Shown here: positions 48,897 to 60,860 of the stretch, piece by piece
Layout of the letters: the number at the start of each line of letters is the position of its first letter
Position numbering within the stretch: position 1 is the stretch's first letter
Source of the DNA: Fomes fomentarius
Lineage: Eukaryota > Basidiomycota > Agaricomycetes > Polyporales > Polyporaceae
Assembly: GCA_022606135.1 (NCBI GenBank)
Contig: JABYQN010000006.1
Span: 248,001 to 312,000 of the forward strand
Direction of reading: 5' to 3'
DNA: 64,000 bases
Notes under the pieces: generated by a model
What the model saw: the letters and a program-made list of their open reading frames with translations, nothing else
Database searches by the model: none
What the model was told of the DNA's origin: nothing
Translations under genes and position numbers: made by a program

Positions 48897-51800
48897 ATGC
48901 CACTCACCAAACAAAAATCCCTCATAGACCTCCTTCGCGTCCGCTCGGGTACAAGGGAGTCTCGTCGTCTCATCTTGGAAGGGCCTGATAAGCAGGAGAT
49001 GTCCTCTTGTAGGGCCTTTCGCACCCCAGGCATCGGCCCCGATCGGTTCCTTCTAGTGGCTGTTGCTCCAGATGTGCCGGATGATGACCTCCAGGCACAA
49101 CAGGAAGACTGGATTGCACATGGTCTGCTGCACCAGGGCCGACAGTGAGTATCATGCTCTAAGCAGTAACCTCCCCATTGCTCACTGAATCTTCATCAGA
49201 TACTCTCATCTTGGCTTCACGGACAACCAAGTGGTTGCGTACACGCCAAAGATGATTTTCTTTTTCGAGGACGAGGAATGGACTGTCTCCCGCCTGTTGG
49301 ATAGCTTCGGCGATCTCAAGCAAGTATACCAACAATGCGGGTATGGGAAGTACAGCGCCCGTCTTCATTTGGCGTTCTCCAGCACAGTAGCGTCACTCGA
49401 TGTGGGTGTCTCGAACAGAAGTTGCGATCCACTCGCTGACCGTTGAATACTCATGTAGGCACCAGCGGAATTCGTAGCGAGGATAGAGGACCACCGCGCG
49501 GCAGATGGCACCATACACACCGACGGGGTCGGCCTCATCCGAAACTCGTTCGCAGACGAGATCTGCGCGTACCACGACCTCCCTATGACTACCGCCGGTA
49601 TGCACCACCTAGTATAATACGTAGAGGCATGATGAGTCATGTCTACGTCTTTTCGTCCACCAGTTTTTCAGGTCCGTCGCGGGGGTATCAAGGGCAACCT
49701 TGTGCGGTATCCGGACGATGTTTTCGACAATTTGGTTGGTACGAGCGAGCACGGCCCATACAAGATAGCCTATCGTCCCTCCATGCTCAAGTTCACTGGC
49801 GGCCCAACCCAGATTGAGCTGGTCAACCACAGCAATGCCCCGGGCGCCGCACATATCAACATCCAACTGATCCTGCTCCTCTCGACACTCGGCATACGTT
49901 TAGAGGTGAGTTCATGGTGTCGTCAATCGAAACCAAGAGAATTATTGACGCTTTACGTAGGTTTTCCAACGACTGCTCGGCTGGCATCTCAACCTGATCA
50001 GCGACATCTTGACGAGCAGAGAGCGGGCGATGAAATGCATCAGCCAAACGACGTACGACACTTCAAAAGATGATGAGAACTGGGGGCAGCGTAGTGAGTC
50101 TCGCGTTCTCCGAATCACGGTCCTTCCTTAAGCCCTGCCTGCAGTCTACCAAATGGTCGTAGCGGGTCACGACCTCAATGAACCTTACCTCCGCACCGAG
50201 CTCATCAAGTACCAAAACAGGCAGTATAGGTATCTCGATGAGAAGATGAACCTCTACGTCGAGAAGGCTTGCTATGTGATGGGCGTCATAGACGAGTGTG
50301 GCATATTGGCGGGGACCAGGTGTACCTGAAGGTCTCCAACGGCTCTGGACAGGCTGCCCAGTGTGTCGTCGGTGATGTATGCGTGACGAGGTATGGCCCC
50401 TCCATATATACCACACGCCCAAATGCTGATCGCGATGTACATCAGAATGCCGTGCTTTGCTACAGGAGGTAGTTGAACGTAGTTCCGCCACCGTATGCAC
50501 TTCTGACCAATCTTGCATATGTTGCAGACATCCGGAAGTTCCACGCGGTTGGAGACATCCCCGAGCTGCACCATCTCGAGAACGTCGTGGGTGAGTGGGA
50601 GTGGCTCATCCTTCGTTGATATGGCTCCCAAATATCGACCGTTTCTAGTCTTCTCACGCAACGCTCCGCGCTCCATCCCGGACACCATCGCATCTGGGTC
50701 AGTTGCATCTCTCTTATGATACCTCTTCTTTCCTGACAGAATACCAGTGACCTCGATGGCGACCTGTACCTCGTCATCTACGACTCAAGTCTGATCCCTT
50801 CCGAGCAAGCTCCACCAGTCGACCGATGTGCAGCTCCAATGATGCCCGCAATGCCCTTCGCTCTCGACGCCATGAAACATGAAGCAATCTCTGCTTTCAT
50901 CAAGTATCGTGGCAGCGGCATACTGGTCGGCACGTTCCACAACCAGTGGGTCAGTGCGGCCCAGGCAACCCCACAGCTTGCAGATTCCCCTCTCGCACGG
51001 GGCCTGGTCGAGCTCAACGAAAGGGCGCTTGTCAGTATTCCTTCTGTCTCCGCTCTGTCATGACCACATTCCTCACAATTTGTGGCGTAACCTGGCAGGA
51101 CATGCTGAAGACAGGAGCCGACCCTCGCGCACTGAATGAGTCCTTCTCTGCGCTCCTGTTACGCTACTCGACCATGAAGAGTGCTCCGTGGAACAAGAGC
51201 AACCCCATCAATGCCTTGCGCTGCCAGGTCAAGAAAGCCGAAGACGCCTCCCAGGCCGCAGCACCCCGAAAGCCCTGGACCCCCGATCCCTCTCTCATCT
51301 TGAGGAGCGAGGACCCGGAGCTGTGGACCGATCTACTGCGGGAGGCCAAAGAGGTGATGACAGACTACAACTGCAGGCTCCGCGATGCCATCAAGCTGGA
51401 CAAGAAATGTAAGTCACGGAGCCGCAAACACGGAGCCTCATCTGCTGAGGAGTCCTGACACGATACATGCACCTCGTAGACGACGCGCGGGATCGCGGAC
51501 ACGTCAAGCCCGCTGAGCTCCTTCGGCGCGAGTTCGTGCAGCGGTACTTTGGTGGTGAATTTTGTTGCCCTTCCCGCATATGGGTTTGATATAGCCACGG
51601 TGCTGAAGATGTCTTGCGACCGCTCTAGCAGGTCGGACACCGGAAGAACGCGCGCACGAGCGCATGCGTGCGTCCGCTTGGTACGTCGCGACAGGTTCAT
51701 GCTGGATAAGCGATGACTACGTTTCTCACTGTGTCTCTAACGCAGGTACCACCACGCCTATAGCAATAGGAAAGTGGCGTTCGCATGGCTTGGCTCACGC

Positions 51801-51989
51801 TATCTGAACGAGATTCGTGCGGGTGAGTTCAGAGTGCTCCAGTGCACGCACATTGCCCGTTGCTCACACTCACCGGTGCGTGGTACATGACACCGTGCTA
51901 CGGAAGACTACGTCAGGGACAGGGAGATCGCTAGTGAAGTGGTTTTGAGATTGGGCGTTGGCATGAATATGGAGCATGGTCGTCAGTGA
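48897..51989 (+). CDS. Cellular RNA-dependent RNA polymerase, copy 2, with one apparent frameshift
   Basis: Exon 1 starts MPLTKQKSLIDLLRVRSGTR and reads SCRAFRTPGIGPDRFLLVAV. Then come YSHLGFTDNQVVAYTPKM, CGYGKYSARLHLAFSST, DGTIHTDGVGLIRNSF, YRPSMLKFTGGPTQIELVNH, ILLLSTLGI, and a CFATGDIRKFHAVGDIPELH block. FSRNAPRSIPDTIASG is spliced to the catalytic DLDGDLY (50749-50763). The C-terminus continues RASAWYHHAYSNRKVAFAWL and ends in a last exon reading DYVRDREIASEVVLRLGVGM, with TGA at 51987-51989. Every RdRP block is present, but the reading frame breaks at about 50310: GVIDECGILAG must lose one base before DQVYLKVSNGSG. This is either a real 1-nt deletion, which would remove the catalytic site, or an assembly error. 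The start lies close to the polymerase core, as in copy 1. Confidence 0.85.
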
Positions 51990-52521
51990 ATGAGTGCCGG
52001 GCCCGTACGTTCCTGTAGATTGTTGAGCAAGTTTAACTTTGAATAGCTACTAGTATATGATGATGTCTCGATTCCGATTCCGTTGCGGAAGCCAATGTTT
52101 GCGATACACCGTGGTCCATTTCTCAGATCTGACTGAACGCCATCGCTAAGCGTCTACTACGACAAACGCCATTGGCACTCCAGAACTCATTCTGCTTCGT
52201 TTCACGGCTCTATTGTATACTCGAGACATACCTGTACTTCCCGAATACCCCCACTAATCCAGCTAGTCCAGCGCGGTGATGAAAGTGACTCTGGGTGGCG
52301 CGAACTTATCTCGAATGCGTCATATTTGAGCAGAGCCGCCCGCAGTGACGACACGCGTCACCGACTCCGTGACCCGCTTCTGGCCCAGTGGTTCGAAAAC
52401 GAACTTGTCCTCAAACCACCAACACCTCTCTCCTGCCTTGTTGTCTTGCTGTCTTGCTTTCGGTTTTTTTCTCTCTCTTGCAATTAATACAACTTCTCAT
52501 ACGCCGCCCCTGGGATCTATA
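51990..52521. other. Intergenic, no gene recognised
   Basis: About 530 bases, promoter of the next gene. Pyrimidine-rich leader just before 52522. Confidence 0.55.
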
Positions 52522-53680
52522 ATGCCTCGCCTCCAAGCTGCTCACAGGACTTCTCTGTTGTCTACGCGCCTTCGTAGCGTGTTTCTTGAAGGTAAACGCG
52601 AATAGTAACCAACCGGGATGAAGCTTAGTCTTTGGTGTAGTGTTGACGCGTCAAGTCTCGCGCAATATGTTCCGCGACGCAGAACTATGCGACATTGCCC
52701 GTCGGGTTCAGGGCAATATTCATCAAGTGACGGGGCGCTACTTCCCTCTCTATCAAGTCGTACTTTCAATCCGTGACTTGACACGTGAAACGAGTGAGTG
52801 ATGCATGTTTGCTGTCAGTACCTACGAACCCAACGGCGTGTGCCTTTTCTCAGAGATTACATCACCCCAACACACTCCGCGCGTCCTCAAGATTGCCGTC
52901 ACTGAACCGACCCCGCAACTTTCCATGTCTCGCCGGCGCCTTGAACGCAACATACCTGTGCTTCAATGTCAGCTTGCCATCCCACCACCCATGTTTTTTG
53001 CAAAGCAGCCCTCTGCCCTCGAGAGCCCTTCCAGCCCTAGTCCGACCGGCAGTCTATATTCGTTCAGTATTTCGCGTCGCCCCTCCTTCCCCGGACAAGC
53101 GTGTTCTCCGATTACACCCATTGACCAGATACTGCATACGCCGCCGAGTCCTCCCAAGCTGCCGCGCCTCGTCCCTCCCGCTCCTCGTACTTGGGCTCGC
53201 CTCAATATGGAGGCTCGCTGGGGAGAGACTTCCCCTCTCGAGTCCCCCGGGCTTCCCTTAACGCCGTACATGCTCAACTCGACCGACAAACCCTCACTCA
53301 AGCCGCTCCAGATCCCTGGTACCATGCTGGCTGGAGACCCGGGGCTCCGCGAGCGTCGTCTATCCTCTTCTCCTCAGGCGGTCTCGCCGTTCGAGGTCTC
53401 GGGGATCGTCCCCGCCTTTTCTAGACCTTCGGCTGTGCGCACCAGTTCTTCTTCTCATCTTGCCCGAGCTGCGCTCTTGCGCACATCGAGGCCTGGCCTT
53501 GCTCGCAGTTTCTCCATGAACGGACGTCCTACTGATCCTGGGGATCTGGAAGGTCCCTCTCCTGTCTCATCGCCTTTCGCCGCACAGCCATCGTCACCCA
53601 CCTCCATGGCACGACCTCTTGCTTCTCCTTTCGCCATCCGTCCAGACGCCTTTGACGGAGAGTACTTCGCTCGCGTCTAA
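52522..53680 (+). CDS. Ser/Pro-rich fungal protein, unknown function
   Basis: Three exons keep one frame: 52522-52591 (MPRLQAAHRTSLLSTRLRSV...), 52641-52793 (MFRDAELCDIARRVQGNIHQ, then YFPLYQVVLSIRDLTRE) and 52854-53680. The 60 bp second intron removes an in-frame TGA that otherwise forces a start at 52805. The N-terminal 75 residues look folded and helical. The rest, about 275 residues, is Pro/Ser-rich with many SP sites (HTPPSPPKLPRLVPPAPRTW; SSPTSMARPLASPFAIRPD), probably disordered and phosphorylated. No named domain recognised. The longer model is preferred because all three exons are phase-consistent. Confidence 0.7.
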
Positions 53681-54225
53681 GCATACTGCATTCATTCTAG
53701 TCGCTAATGTGTATCCTACCCTGGACGTATCCCGCCCCTGTCGTCTTGCATTCCAATGTGTATTGTTGTGTCGCTGTGTATCTTCGCTCATCGTTTGTTC
53801 CTCGCTGTTAGATAGTCTATAGATTGTGTCACCTTACCTCACTCTCTCGTGTTCATCCCTGTCTCTATAGTGTACCCGTCTCGTTCTACTGTACCCATAT
53901 ATCGTATTCTCCGATCCGCTCTTGTTCAACTTGCATTCCACGTTGTATTGACCGTCGCACGATTGAATCGTTAGACTCGCATATCATGTGATTTTCTTTG
54001 TTCTGTATGTTTACCTATGTTTAATTACGGCTATGTTTTGTTCATTTGGTGGCCGATCTTCTGACAAGACCATCACTGCGTGGAAGATACTACGTTTGAA
54101 AGTGGTTTTGATAACAGCAAAGACGCAGAACATGATCCAAAACATTAGTGGTACAGATATCAACCCAATGTGACCATGCTCAGCCACTACCTATATACCC
54201 GGGGAGCGAAGTCCATCGTCCCAAA
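53681..54225. other. Intergenic between convergent 3' ends
   Basis: About 545 bases, T-rich 3' region of the Ser/Pro-rich gene. No gene seen. Confidence 0.55.
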
Positions 54226-55132
54226 TTAAGCAGGAGAGGAAGACCGCGACGACAACGTGGGGAGAACGCATTCTCTTACGAAGTAATCGTGAAAACGCTC
54301 ATCCTTCGTGAGCTCAGGATGGAAGGTGGTCAGGAGATGCATGCCCTGTCGTAGGGCGACGATTGTCCGTGGATCTCGTGGGTCTGTGTCGTCCTCGTCT
54401 GGTGGTACGGCAGTCTGTGTCGCAGGGAGGAGGGAGGGAGATATGCGCGAGATGATCTGTATAGGCGGGTCCGTCGGGGAAGGATTGAGCTCGATCACCA
54501 CCTGTGTACGTCACGTCAGTAAATCATGGTCACGCCGATAGTCCTAGGGAGAAGGAGCGCACCGGCGCACGAATGAATACTCCATGGAAGGGCCGGTTGG
54601 ACTCCCGAAGGCCCTCGACCTCGAGCGGGGCCTCGAACGACTCGACCTGGGAGCCGAACCCGTTGCGCTCGATAGCGACGGAGATGCCGCCGAGGAGTTC
54701 CTGGCCGCCCTTCTTCGCGCCCTCGATCCAGCGCGCGAGGAGGATCGCGCCGGCGCAGGTGCCCCAGACTGGCTTCGTTTTGAGGAACTCGCGCATGGGC
54801 TCGAGCAGGCCTGCGAGGCGCGCGAGGAGGGCGATCGTCGTTGACTCTACCGGAAGTGATAAGTGAGACGATGAGTGTTCAAAGGATGGGACACGTTACC
54901 TCCGCCTGGAATGATGAGCGCGTCGCATTTCTCGAGGTCTTCTTGCTGCCGGATGAGTGCGACGACGATCCGTTTCTTGAGCGAGACCTTCTGCAGCATC
55001 ACCTGATGCTCGGCGAAAGCGCCCTGAAGCGCTGCGGTGCATAGATGGTGTGAGCGATAGAGTATGTGGTTCTGGGCCTGGAAGCTTCGTACCTAGGATG
55101 CCTATTGTTACGTGATCTCGGGCAGACGACAT
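54226..55132 (-). CDS. Pyridoxal 5'-phosphate synthase glutaminase subunit (PdxT/SNO)
   Basis: Supplies ammonia from glutamine to the PdxS/SNZ subunit for vitamin B6 synthesis. The start at 55132 reads [13 protein letters not shown]; the next exon supplies the oxyanion region and IIPGG before [18 protein letters not shown]. The nucleophile is in [14 protein letters not shown] (about 54745). The structural block [20 protein letters not shown] and the HGVFIRAP segment precede the last exon, which contains the His-Glu pair in [17 protein letters not shown]. The triad is complete. The last exon is longer than usual, with an insert rich in Asp/Pro ([14 protein letters not shown]). No PdxS gene is in the window. 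Confidence 0.94.
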
Positions 55133-55515
55133 TCTGTCTGTTCTGGTGATAGTCCTAGGTGACTAACCAAGTTCGTTGTCCGAGTTCTTGGCCCAACGTC
55201 GTGCTCTTCACCCCTTCGGTACAGGTGCATGAGTTTGCCAGATACCGCAGTACACAAAGCTGAAGCATACCTAGCTGCACCGCAGTCGAAGTGATTAAGG
55301 ACTTGAGGTGGTTTGAAGATCGTATCTGACTAAGAGTTTGACTTCCGAAAGGGATAGGGACGACCCGAGTCATCGGCGCTTCGGCATGCTGCTGTCATTT
55401 TGAGCTCCGAAGCAAAACTCACAGTGTCGACATTTGGCTTTGGGCGTTTGTCTGTTTTCTCTTCCCCGACCACCATCACCGCCGCTCCATTTCCCCCTCT
55501 TTCCTCTCTTTCACG
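55133..55515. other. Intergenic, divergent promoter region
   Basis: 383 bases between the PdxT start (minus) and the RNA-binding protein start (plus). The CT-rich stretch before 55516 is typical of fungal leaders. Confidence 0.55.
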
Positions 55516-57488
55516 ATGTCAGACCTCGACGCGGATCTATATGGAGGTATGTACTTTATGGTCATTGGCCACGGTGGCCAGTCTAACCAGTCAGTGACAG
55601 ATCTCTACGGTAACGACGAGAACGAATATGCAGTCCCCACGGAACAAGCGGAGGCACCGTCCGTTAAGGCCGAACCTCCTGAATCAGTGAAGGAGGAGCC
55701 AAAGCCCAGCATTAAGCAGGAACCACAGCCTATCTCTACAGTAGTATCATCGTACGAAGATTACAAGTCACACTCACCGACGTCGTCCACGAACGCCATT
55801 CCCTCTTACACGTCACCACCCACGCAGCAAATACCTACGTATCAAGAACGTCAGCCGGATTACAGAGAGCCGGCACCACCACGGCATGATTCTTACCAGG
55901 GTGCTCCAGGGGTAGACCGTCCTGTGCGACCGTCGGAAATGAAGGAGGAAGGGTGAGTTTCGATATTTCTTCGCCCCACTGACACGCGCAGCTTTCAAGT
56001 CGGCGCATGCTGTGTGGCATAACGGGAAAGGGTGTCGGTCTTAGATACGAGACGATGGCAATGCACCCGCGTAGTCAAGTTCGCCTACACCTAGCTAGCA
56101 CTAGCATGCCCTAGCACGTTCGGCTCTCCTAGGTCTAGGCTAGCACTATTGCGCACAGTAGAGTCGTCCACTCTCTTCTCCTTGTTATAACTGCTCTTTG
56201 TTCTAGGTATTCGATGCTAATAGCAGCGCTTGCTTTCCATGTACCCCTTTGTCCACGCCGTTCACCCCTCGTTTCGTGCCGCGTGCTTGCATCAATATGT
56301 CAATGCTCTCAACCGATGCAGGAAAATGTTCATCGGCGGCTTGAACTGGGACACGACAGATGGTACATACCTTACAATGACCTGTTTTTCCGCGTGGAGT
56401 AGTACTAAAGCGTGTTGTTGTCGCAGAGTCGTTGAGGAAGTACTTTACACAATTTGGCAAAGTCGAGGCGTGCACGATCATGCGGGATGCCGCCGGACGC
56501 TCGCGCTGCTTCGCATTCCTGACGTTTGAGGATCCTGCATCAGTCAATGCGGTCATGGTCAGAGAACATTTTCTCGATGGTAAAGTCGTACGTAGATCAT
56601 AGTTTATCTGTTGAACAGTTGTTCACCTATTCACCCGCTCCCAGATCGACCCTAAACGCGCGATTCCCAGGCAAGAGCATCAGCGTGCGACCAAGTTGTT
56701 CATCGGCGGTCTACCAGGCTCCGTCACGTCCGAGTCTATGCGGGAATTTTTCTCGCAATTTGGCAAGGTCGTCGACGCGACCGTCATGCTCGACCGCGAG
56801 ACGGGGAGGAGCAAGGGTTTTGGCTTCGTCTCGTTCGAGAACGTCAATGTCGAGCCTATGCTCGGCTTCGGCAACCTCCAAATCGACGGCAAGTTGGTAC
56901 GTACCTCGACACCTCTTCTCTCCGCGCGATCTTCTGAAGACGCCATGGCAGATTGACGTGAAGCTCGCACAACCCCGTTCGCAGCGTGAAGGCTTCGTAG
57001 AAAGCGGCGGCAGCGGGCGTGGTAGCTTCGGTAACGGCGGCGGCGGCGCGTACGGAAACCAGAACTACAGCGGGCCCGGAAACACCACTACGAGCGGCGG
57101 CGGCGCCGCGGCGCAGGGCCAAACAGGGAGCGCCGCGTTTGACCCGCAGGCTCTCGCGCAGCTCTACACGCGTATGATCACGCAGATTGGTGGCATGAAC
57201 CCCATGATGGGTGGCATGAACCCTGCGATGATGGGCGGGCAGTACGGCGGTGGTATGGCCGGGACTATGGGCATGCGAGGCGGTATGGCTATGGGCGGAG
57301 GACAAGCCATGGGGATGGGCCGCGGAGTGGGGATAGGCGCGGGCATGGGCATGCAGAGCGGGCCTGGTTCGTTGGGTCCGAATGTTCCCCGCGGGCCTCG
57401 TAATGCGCCGACTGGCCCAAGTGGAAGCGTGGGTCCTCAGAGGGCTGGTCAGAGAGGTCAGCACAGTTACCACCCGTACGCCCGGTGA
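55516..57488 (+). CDS. Two-RRM RNA-binding protein (Hrp1/Nab4- or Musashi/DAZAP1-like)
   Basis: Start MSDLDADLYG, then an acidic/Pro-rich leader with repeated VKxEP-like motifs (SVKAEPPESVKEEPKPSIKQ). A long intron (about 55953-56325) precedes RRM1: KMFIGGLNWDTTDESLRKYF, with RNP1 CFAFLTF. RRM2 follows: KLFIGGLPGSVTSESMREFF, with RNP1 KGFGFVSF. The C-terminus is Gly/Met/Gln-rich (MNPMMGGMNPAMMGGQYGGG) and ends RGQHSYHPYAR. Paired RRMs with this tail fit hnRNP-like factors in 3'-end processing and mRNA export. The long intron holds repeated ctagcac strings near 56090-56155. No frame problems seen. Confidence 0.88.
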
Positions 57489-57923
57489 TGTGCTGTGCGC
57501 GCGCTGGCTCAGGTTTCGGTTAGACTGTTCCGTCCTTAACTTAGTCGATAGTCGAGTACGCTAGCTATGGACTGTTGTTCGAATAATCCCTGTATGATAC
57601 GTGTGCGAGTCTGCCATGCTCTGTCCCCCTTCTACCAGCTGCTGCGTGGTCCTTCGGGATGGATGTTATCTTACGTATAAGTGGTGAATGAGAACTAAAT
57701 CTTGCAAGACACTGTGTCTCCCCTAGACAGAAAATTGGGGCCCTACTGATGAGCTGGATAGATGGTCCTCCAGCTGGTTAAGTTCTGGTGCTTCGGCTTC
57801 TTCGGAGGGGTCAGCGCTTACTAGGAAGACCTTCATCCCTCCTCCTACTGGGGGGTGTAATCTGGGTGTGATTCAACACCAACTCGCCACTTCCCCATGC
57901 AGCTATCGTAGACCCTAGGCTCT
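57489..57923. other. Intergenic, tandem genes
   Basis: 435 bases with the 3' region of the RRM gene and the promoter of the IMPACT gene. Nothing else seen. Confidence 0.55.
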
Positions 57924-58532
57924 ATGTCTTACTGGTGGGAAACAAAGATCAACTTGTGCCAAATGCATAGGGCGTCCCAGTCTCTTCGTCGTTACTCTGC
58001 AGCTGCATGGCCACGGCATATCTCCTCCTCAGACGAGCTCACACACCTCAGGTCGACATTCCAGGGCTTTGCTACGTCTCTTCCCGAAACACAGACTCCA
58101 GATCCCCATCTCGTCCCTAATTGGATGAAGAATGAGGTCGTCCCTCGCCTCCTAGATCACCTCCGGATATCCGAACCACGCACTCGCCGCGCCTCGCACG
58201 ACATGTACGCATGGAGAGTACGTCCGAACCCTCCGAGTCTCAAATCCGTTCCTCTTGCGATCACGTTTGGTTCGTCGAACGGCGGGGAAGCGGGCGCGGG
58301 AGAACGCCTCGAGAGACTGCTGGAGGTCGGGAACTGCGAGAACGTGATTCTGGTCGTGTTCAGATGGTATGGCGGCGTGAAGCTGGGGTCTGACCGGTGG
58401 AAGTGCATATCTACGGTCGCGAAGGAGGCCTTGGATCATGCAGGGTTCCTCTCAAGCTCAGCAACGCCAAGTAAAGGAGCAGGAGACGGGAGTTGTGGAA
58501 AGGAGGGGAAAGGTCGCAAACGACGAAAATGA
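57924..58532 (+). CDS. IMPACT/YIH1-family protein (UPF0029 domain)
   Basis: A single exon of 202 residues. The domain has ISSSDELTHLRSTFQGFATS near the start, HDMYAWRV in the middle and the signature NVILVVFRWYGGVKLGSDRW, then KCISTVAKEAL. In yeast Yih1 and mammalian IMPACT this domain binds Gcn1 and limits Gcn2 activation. Here there is no N-terminal RWD domain, so it is a short, domain-only form like the bacterial YigZ type. The C-terminal tail is basic (KEGKGRKRRK). The start could also be the Met at 57963. Eukaryotic regulatory function is inferred, not shown. Confidence 0.88.
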   Translation: MSYWWETKINLCQMHRASQSLRRYSAAAWPRHISSSDELTHLRSTFQGFATSLPETQTPDPHLVPNWMKNEVVPRLLDHLRISEPRTRRASHDMYAWRVRPNPPSLKSVPLAITFGSSNGGEAGAGERLERLLEVGNCENVILVVFRWYGGVKLGSDRWKCISTVAKEALDHAGFLSSSATPSKGAGDGSCGKEGKGRKRRK

Positions 58533-59325
58533 ATGGGGCATTGTGGTCTGCAAGCATGTCCGTGTACCTTCCACATTTCCTTCGTCCTGATAGTCTTCCC
58601 CAGCATGCCCATGCGTGACATGCTTGCTGCGCTGTTGCGCGCGACGCTACAAACTGCCCAATGAAGATCACTGCGTCGTCGAGCCCCAATAGTCTCTCGA
58701 GCTTAGTGATACGTACATCCATACGACATCCATTACACCTTCCCTCCGACATCGCACGGCCGTTATTCAATGGCAGTGGATGCCAAGCCAATCAGTACCA
58801 GGGAACAATACTGGCCTCCGGGTGAGACCAGCAGGTGAGTGTCCTGCACGTCTTCCAGGCATATGCGCTAGAGACGAGTCAGTTCATCAAATATTTGGCA
58901 GGCATAGTACTCATGTTGCGCGTAATGCCGTTCCAATGTCTAGACTTGGAGCTGTCGTAGGCCGGCTACTGTGGACCGACGTTGCGATGCTGAGGCCCGC
59001 CTTGGGCGCTGACTAAGAAGCGTTGACCACATACAACGATAGTGAAACTTCAGTGAGCGCAACTACCTCAGGTGCTCGCTCGACACAGCTGGACTCATAT
59101 TCACCGCCTGTAGATCTTTCGGCGCAAGGCACCATATGTCTCACAATGAGCTTCCGAAGCAAAGACGATCAGCCTCTTTAGCGCCGTTGCATGCGAATCT
59201 GGGCGCATCGTGCTCGTGTGTATAAAGTCAACGAAAGTCTTCCTTCAATATCACTTTATTTCCTTCATCGGCGCGCATTCCCCGCACCAATTTTTCAATT
59301 TCTCCGGCCGCCATATTGTCGGCCA
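58533..59325. other. Intergenic, no gene recognised
   Basis: About 790 bases. Short ORFs only. The right end is the breakpoint with RdRP copy 3. Confidence 0.55.
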
Positions 59326-60262
59326 CGTTTGTTGGACAGCTTCGGCGATCTCAAGCAAGTATACCAATAATGCGGGTATGGGAAGTACAGCGCCCGTTTT
59401 CATTTGGCGTTCTCCAACACAGTGGCGTCACTCGATGTGGGTGTTCCGAACAGAAGTCGTGATCCACTCGCTGACCGTTGAATACTCATGTAGGCACCAG
59501 CGGAATTCGTAGCGAGGATAGAGGACCACCGCGCGGCAGATGGCACCATACACACCGACGGGGTCGGCCTCATCCGAAACTCGTTCGCAGACGAGATCTG
59601 CGCGTACCACGACCTCCCTATGACTACTGCCGGTACGCACAACCTAGTATGATCCGTAGAGGTATAATGAGTCATGTCTAAGTCTTTTCGTCCACCAGTT
59701 TTCCAGGTCCGTCGCGAGGGTATTAAGGGCAACCTTGTGCGGTATCCGGACGACGTCTTTGACAAGTTGGTTGGTACGAGCGAGCACGGCCCATACAAGA
59801 TAGCCTATCGTCCCTCCATGCTCAAGTTCACTGGCGGCCCAACCCAGATTGAGCTGGTCAACCACAGCAATGCCCCGGGCGCCGCACATATCAACATCCA
59901 ACTGATCCTCCTCCTCTCTACACTCGGCATACCTCAAGAGGTGAGTTCATGGTGTCGTCAATCTGAACCAAGATATTTATTGATGCTTTACGTAGGGTTT
60001 CCAGTAACTGCTCGGAGAGCAGCTCAAGTTGATCAGCGACATCTCGACGAGCAGTGAGCGGGCGACGAGATGCATCAGCCAAATGACGTACGACACTTCA
60101 AGAGATGATGAGAACTGGGGGCAGCGTAGTGAGTCTTGCGTTCTCCGAACCACGGTCTTTCCTTATGGTCTGCCTACAGTCTATCAAATACTGGAAGTGC
60201 ATCATGCACAACCTCAATGAACCTGACCTCCACACCGAGCTCATCAAGTACCAAAACCGAGT
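59326..60262 (+). pseudogene. RdRP copy 3, inverted main fragment (broken)
   Basis: Closely similar at DNA level to 49291-50220 of RdRP copy 2, introns included. It begins abruptly in the middle of an exon (LLDSFGDLKQVYQ) and ends near TELIKYQNR, before the catalytic region. At least two codons are stops where copy 2 has Gln or Arg: after KQVYQ (about 59367) and after GFQ (about 60006). The catalytic DLDGD is absent. In places it keeps the more family-like residues (STLGIPQE against STLGIRLE in copy 2), so it is not simply a derivative of today's copy 2. Confidence 0.88.
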
Positions 60263-60505
60263 CTCCCGCTCCGCAATTGCGCAGTTCTCGGGTCACACAC
60301 GCGAAGGATGATGTGATCATGTGGTGAAGAGGACTGAGTACTGGCATGTATTAGACTTGCGACTGTAGAAGCTACCGCCACCGGCTCGTATCCACAATAC
60401 ACTCGAGAATCATGATCATGCGAACACGCTAGCCCACCTCTCGAACACAATATCCATGGATCGCAGAGGTTGTACAGTAACTACTACTAAGTGGATAATC
60501 AGGAT

Positions 60506-60746
60506 TCATTCTCGGTAATTGTCCCCAACACTATTGCCTTGGATCTCATTCCAGATGTATACATTACCCTCGTCTCCCTCATCCACAGCCGTCGGCTCAT
60601 CCGCATACAAGTATTGGTCGTTGAGCCAGTCCCAGCTCGCAGAGCCGCGAGCGAAAAAGGGCTTCTGGTTCCGCACAAGACTCAGCGACTCGCGATCCTG
60701 CTGCGGGTGCTCGCTGAGCAGGTCACTGCTACGAATGCTCTATTTA
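60506..60746 (-). pseudogene. Orphan coding-like segment inside broken RdRP copy 3
   Basis: On the minus strand this reads LLSEHPQQDRESLSLVRNQK, a FFARGSASWDWLNDQYLYAD block, and GNVYIWNEIQGNS before a stop at 60506-60508. Composition and lack of stops look like real protein, but no start, splice partner or family was recognised. A plus-strand ORF overlaps it in full, so coding strand is not certain. It may be the last exon of a gene carried along with the rearrangement. Confidence 0.3.
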
Positions 60747-60860
60747 GAGATGGAACCATCTGGCTCGTTGACGTAAGGAAAGAGCAACCGTGGCGATTGA
60801 TTATTGAGCAGAAGAAAGGGCAGCCACAAAAGAGGCAAGGGAAGTGGTTGAGAAGAAGGC

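Noticed and set aside
52805..53680. Single-exon model starting at 52805
   Set aside because: A three-exon model from 52522 keeps frame through two good introns and explains the conserved-looking upstream sequence.
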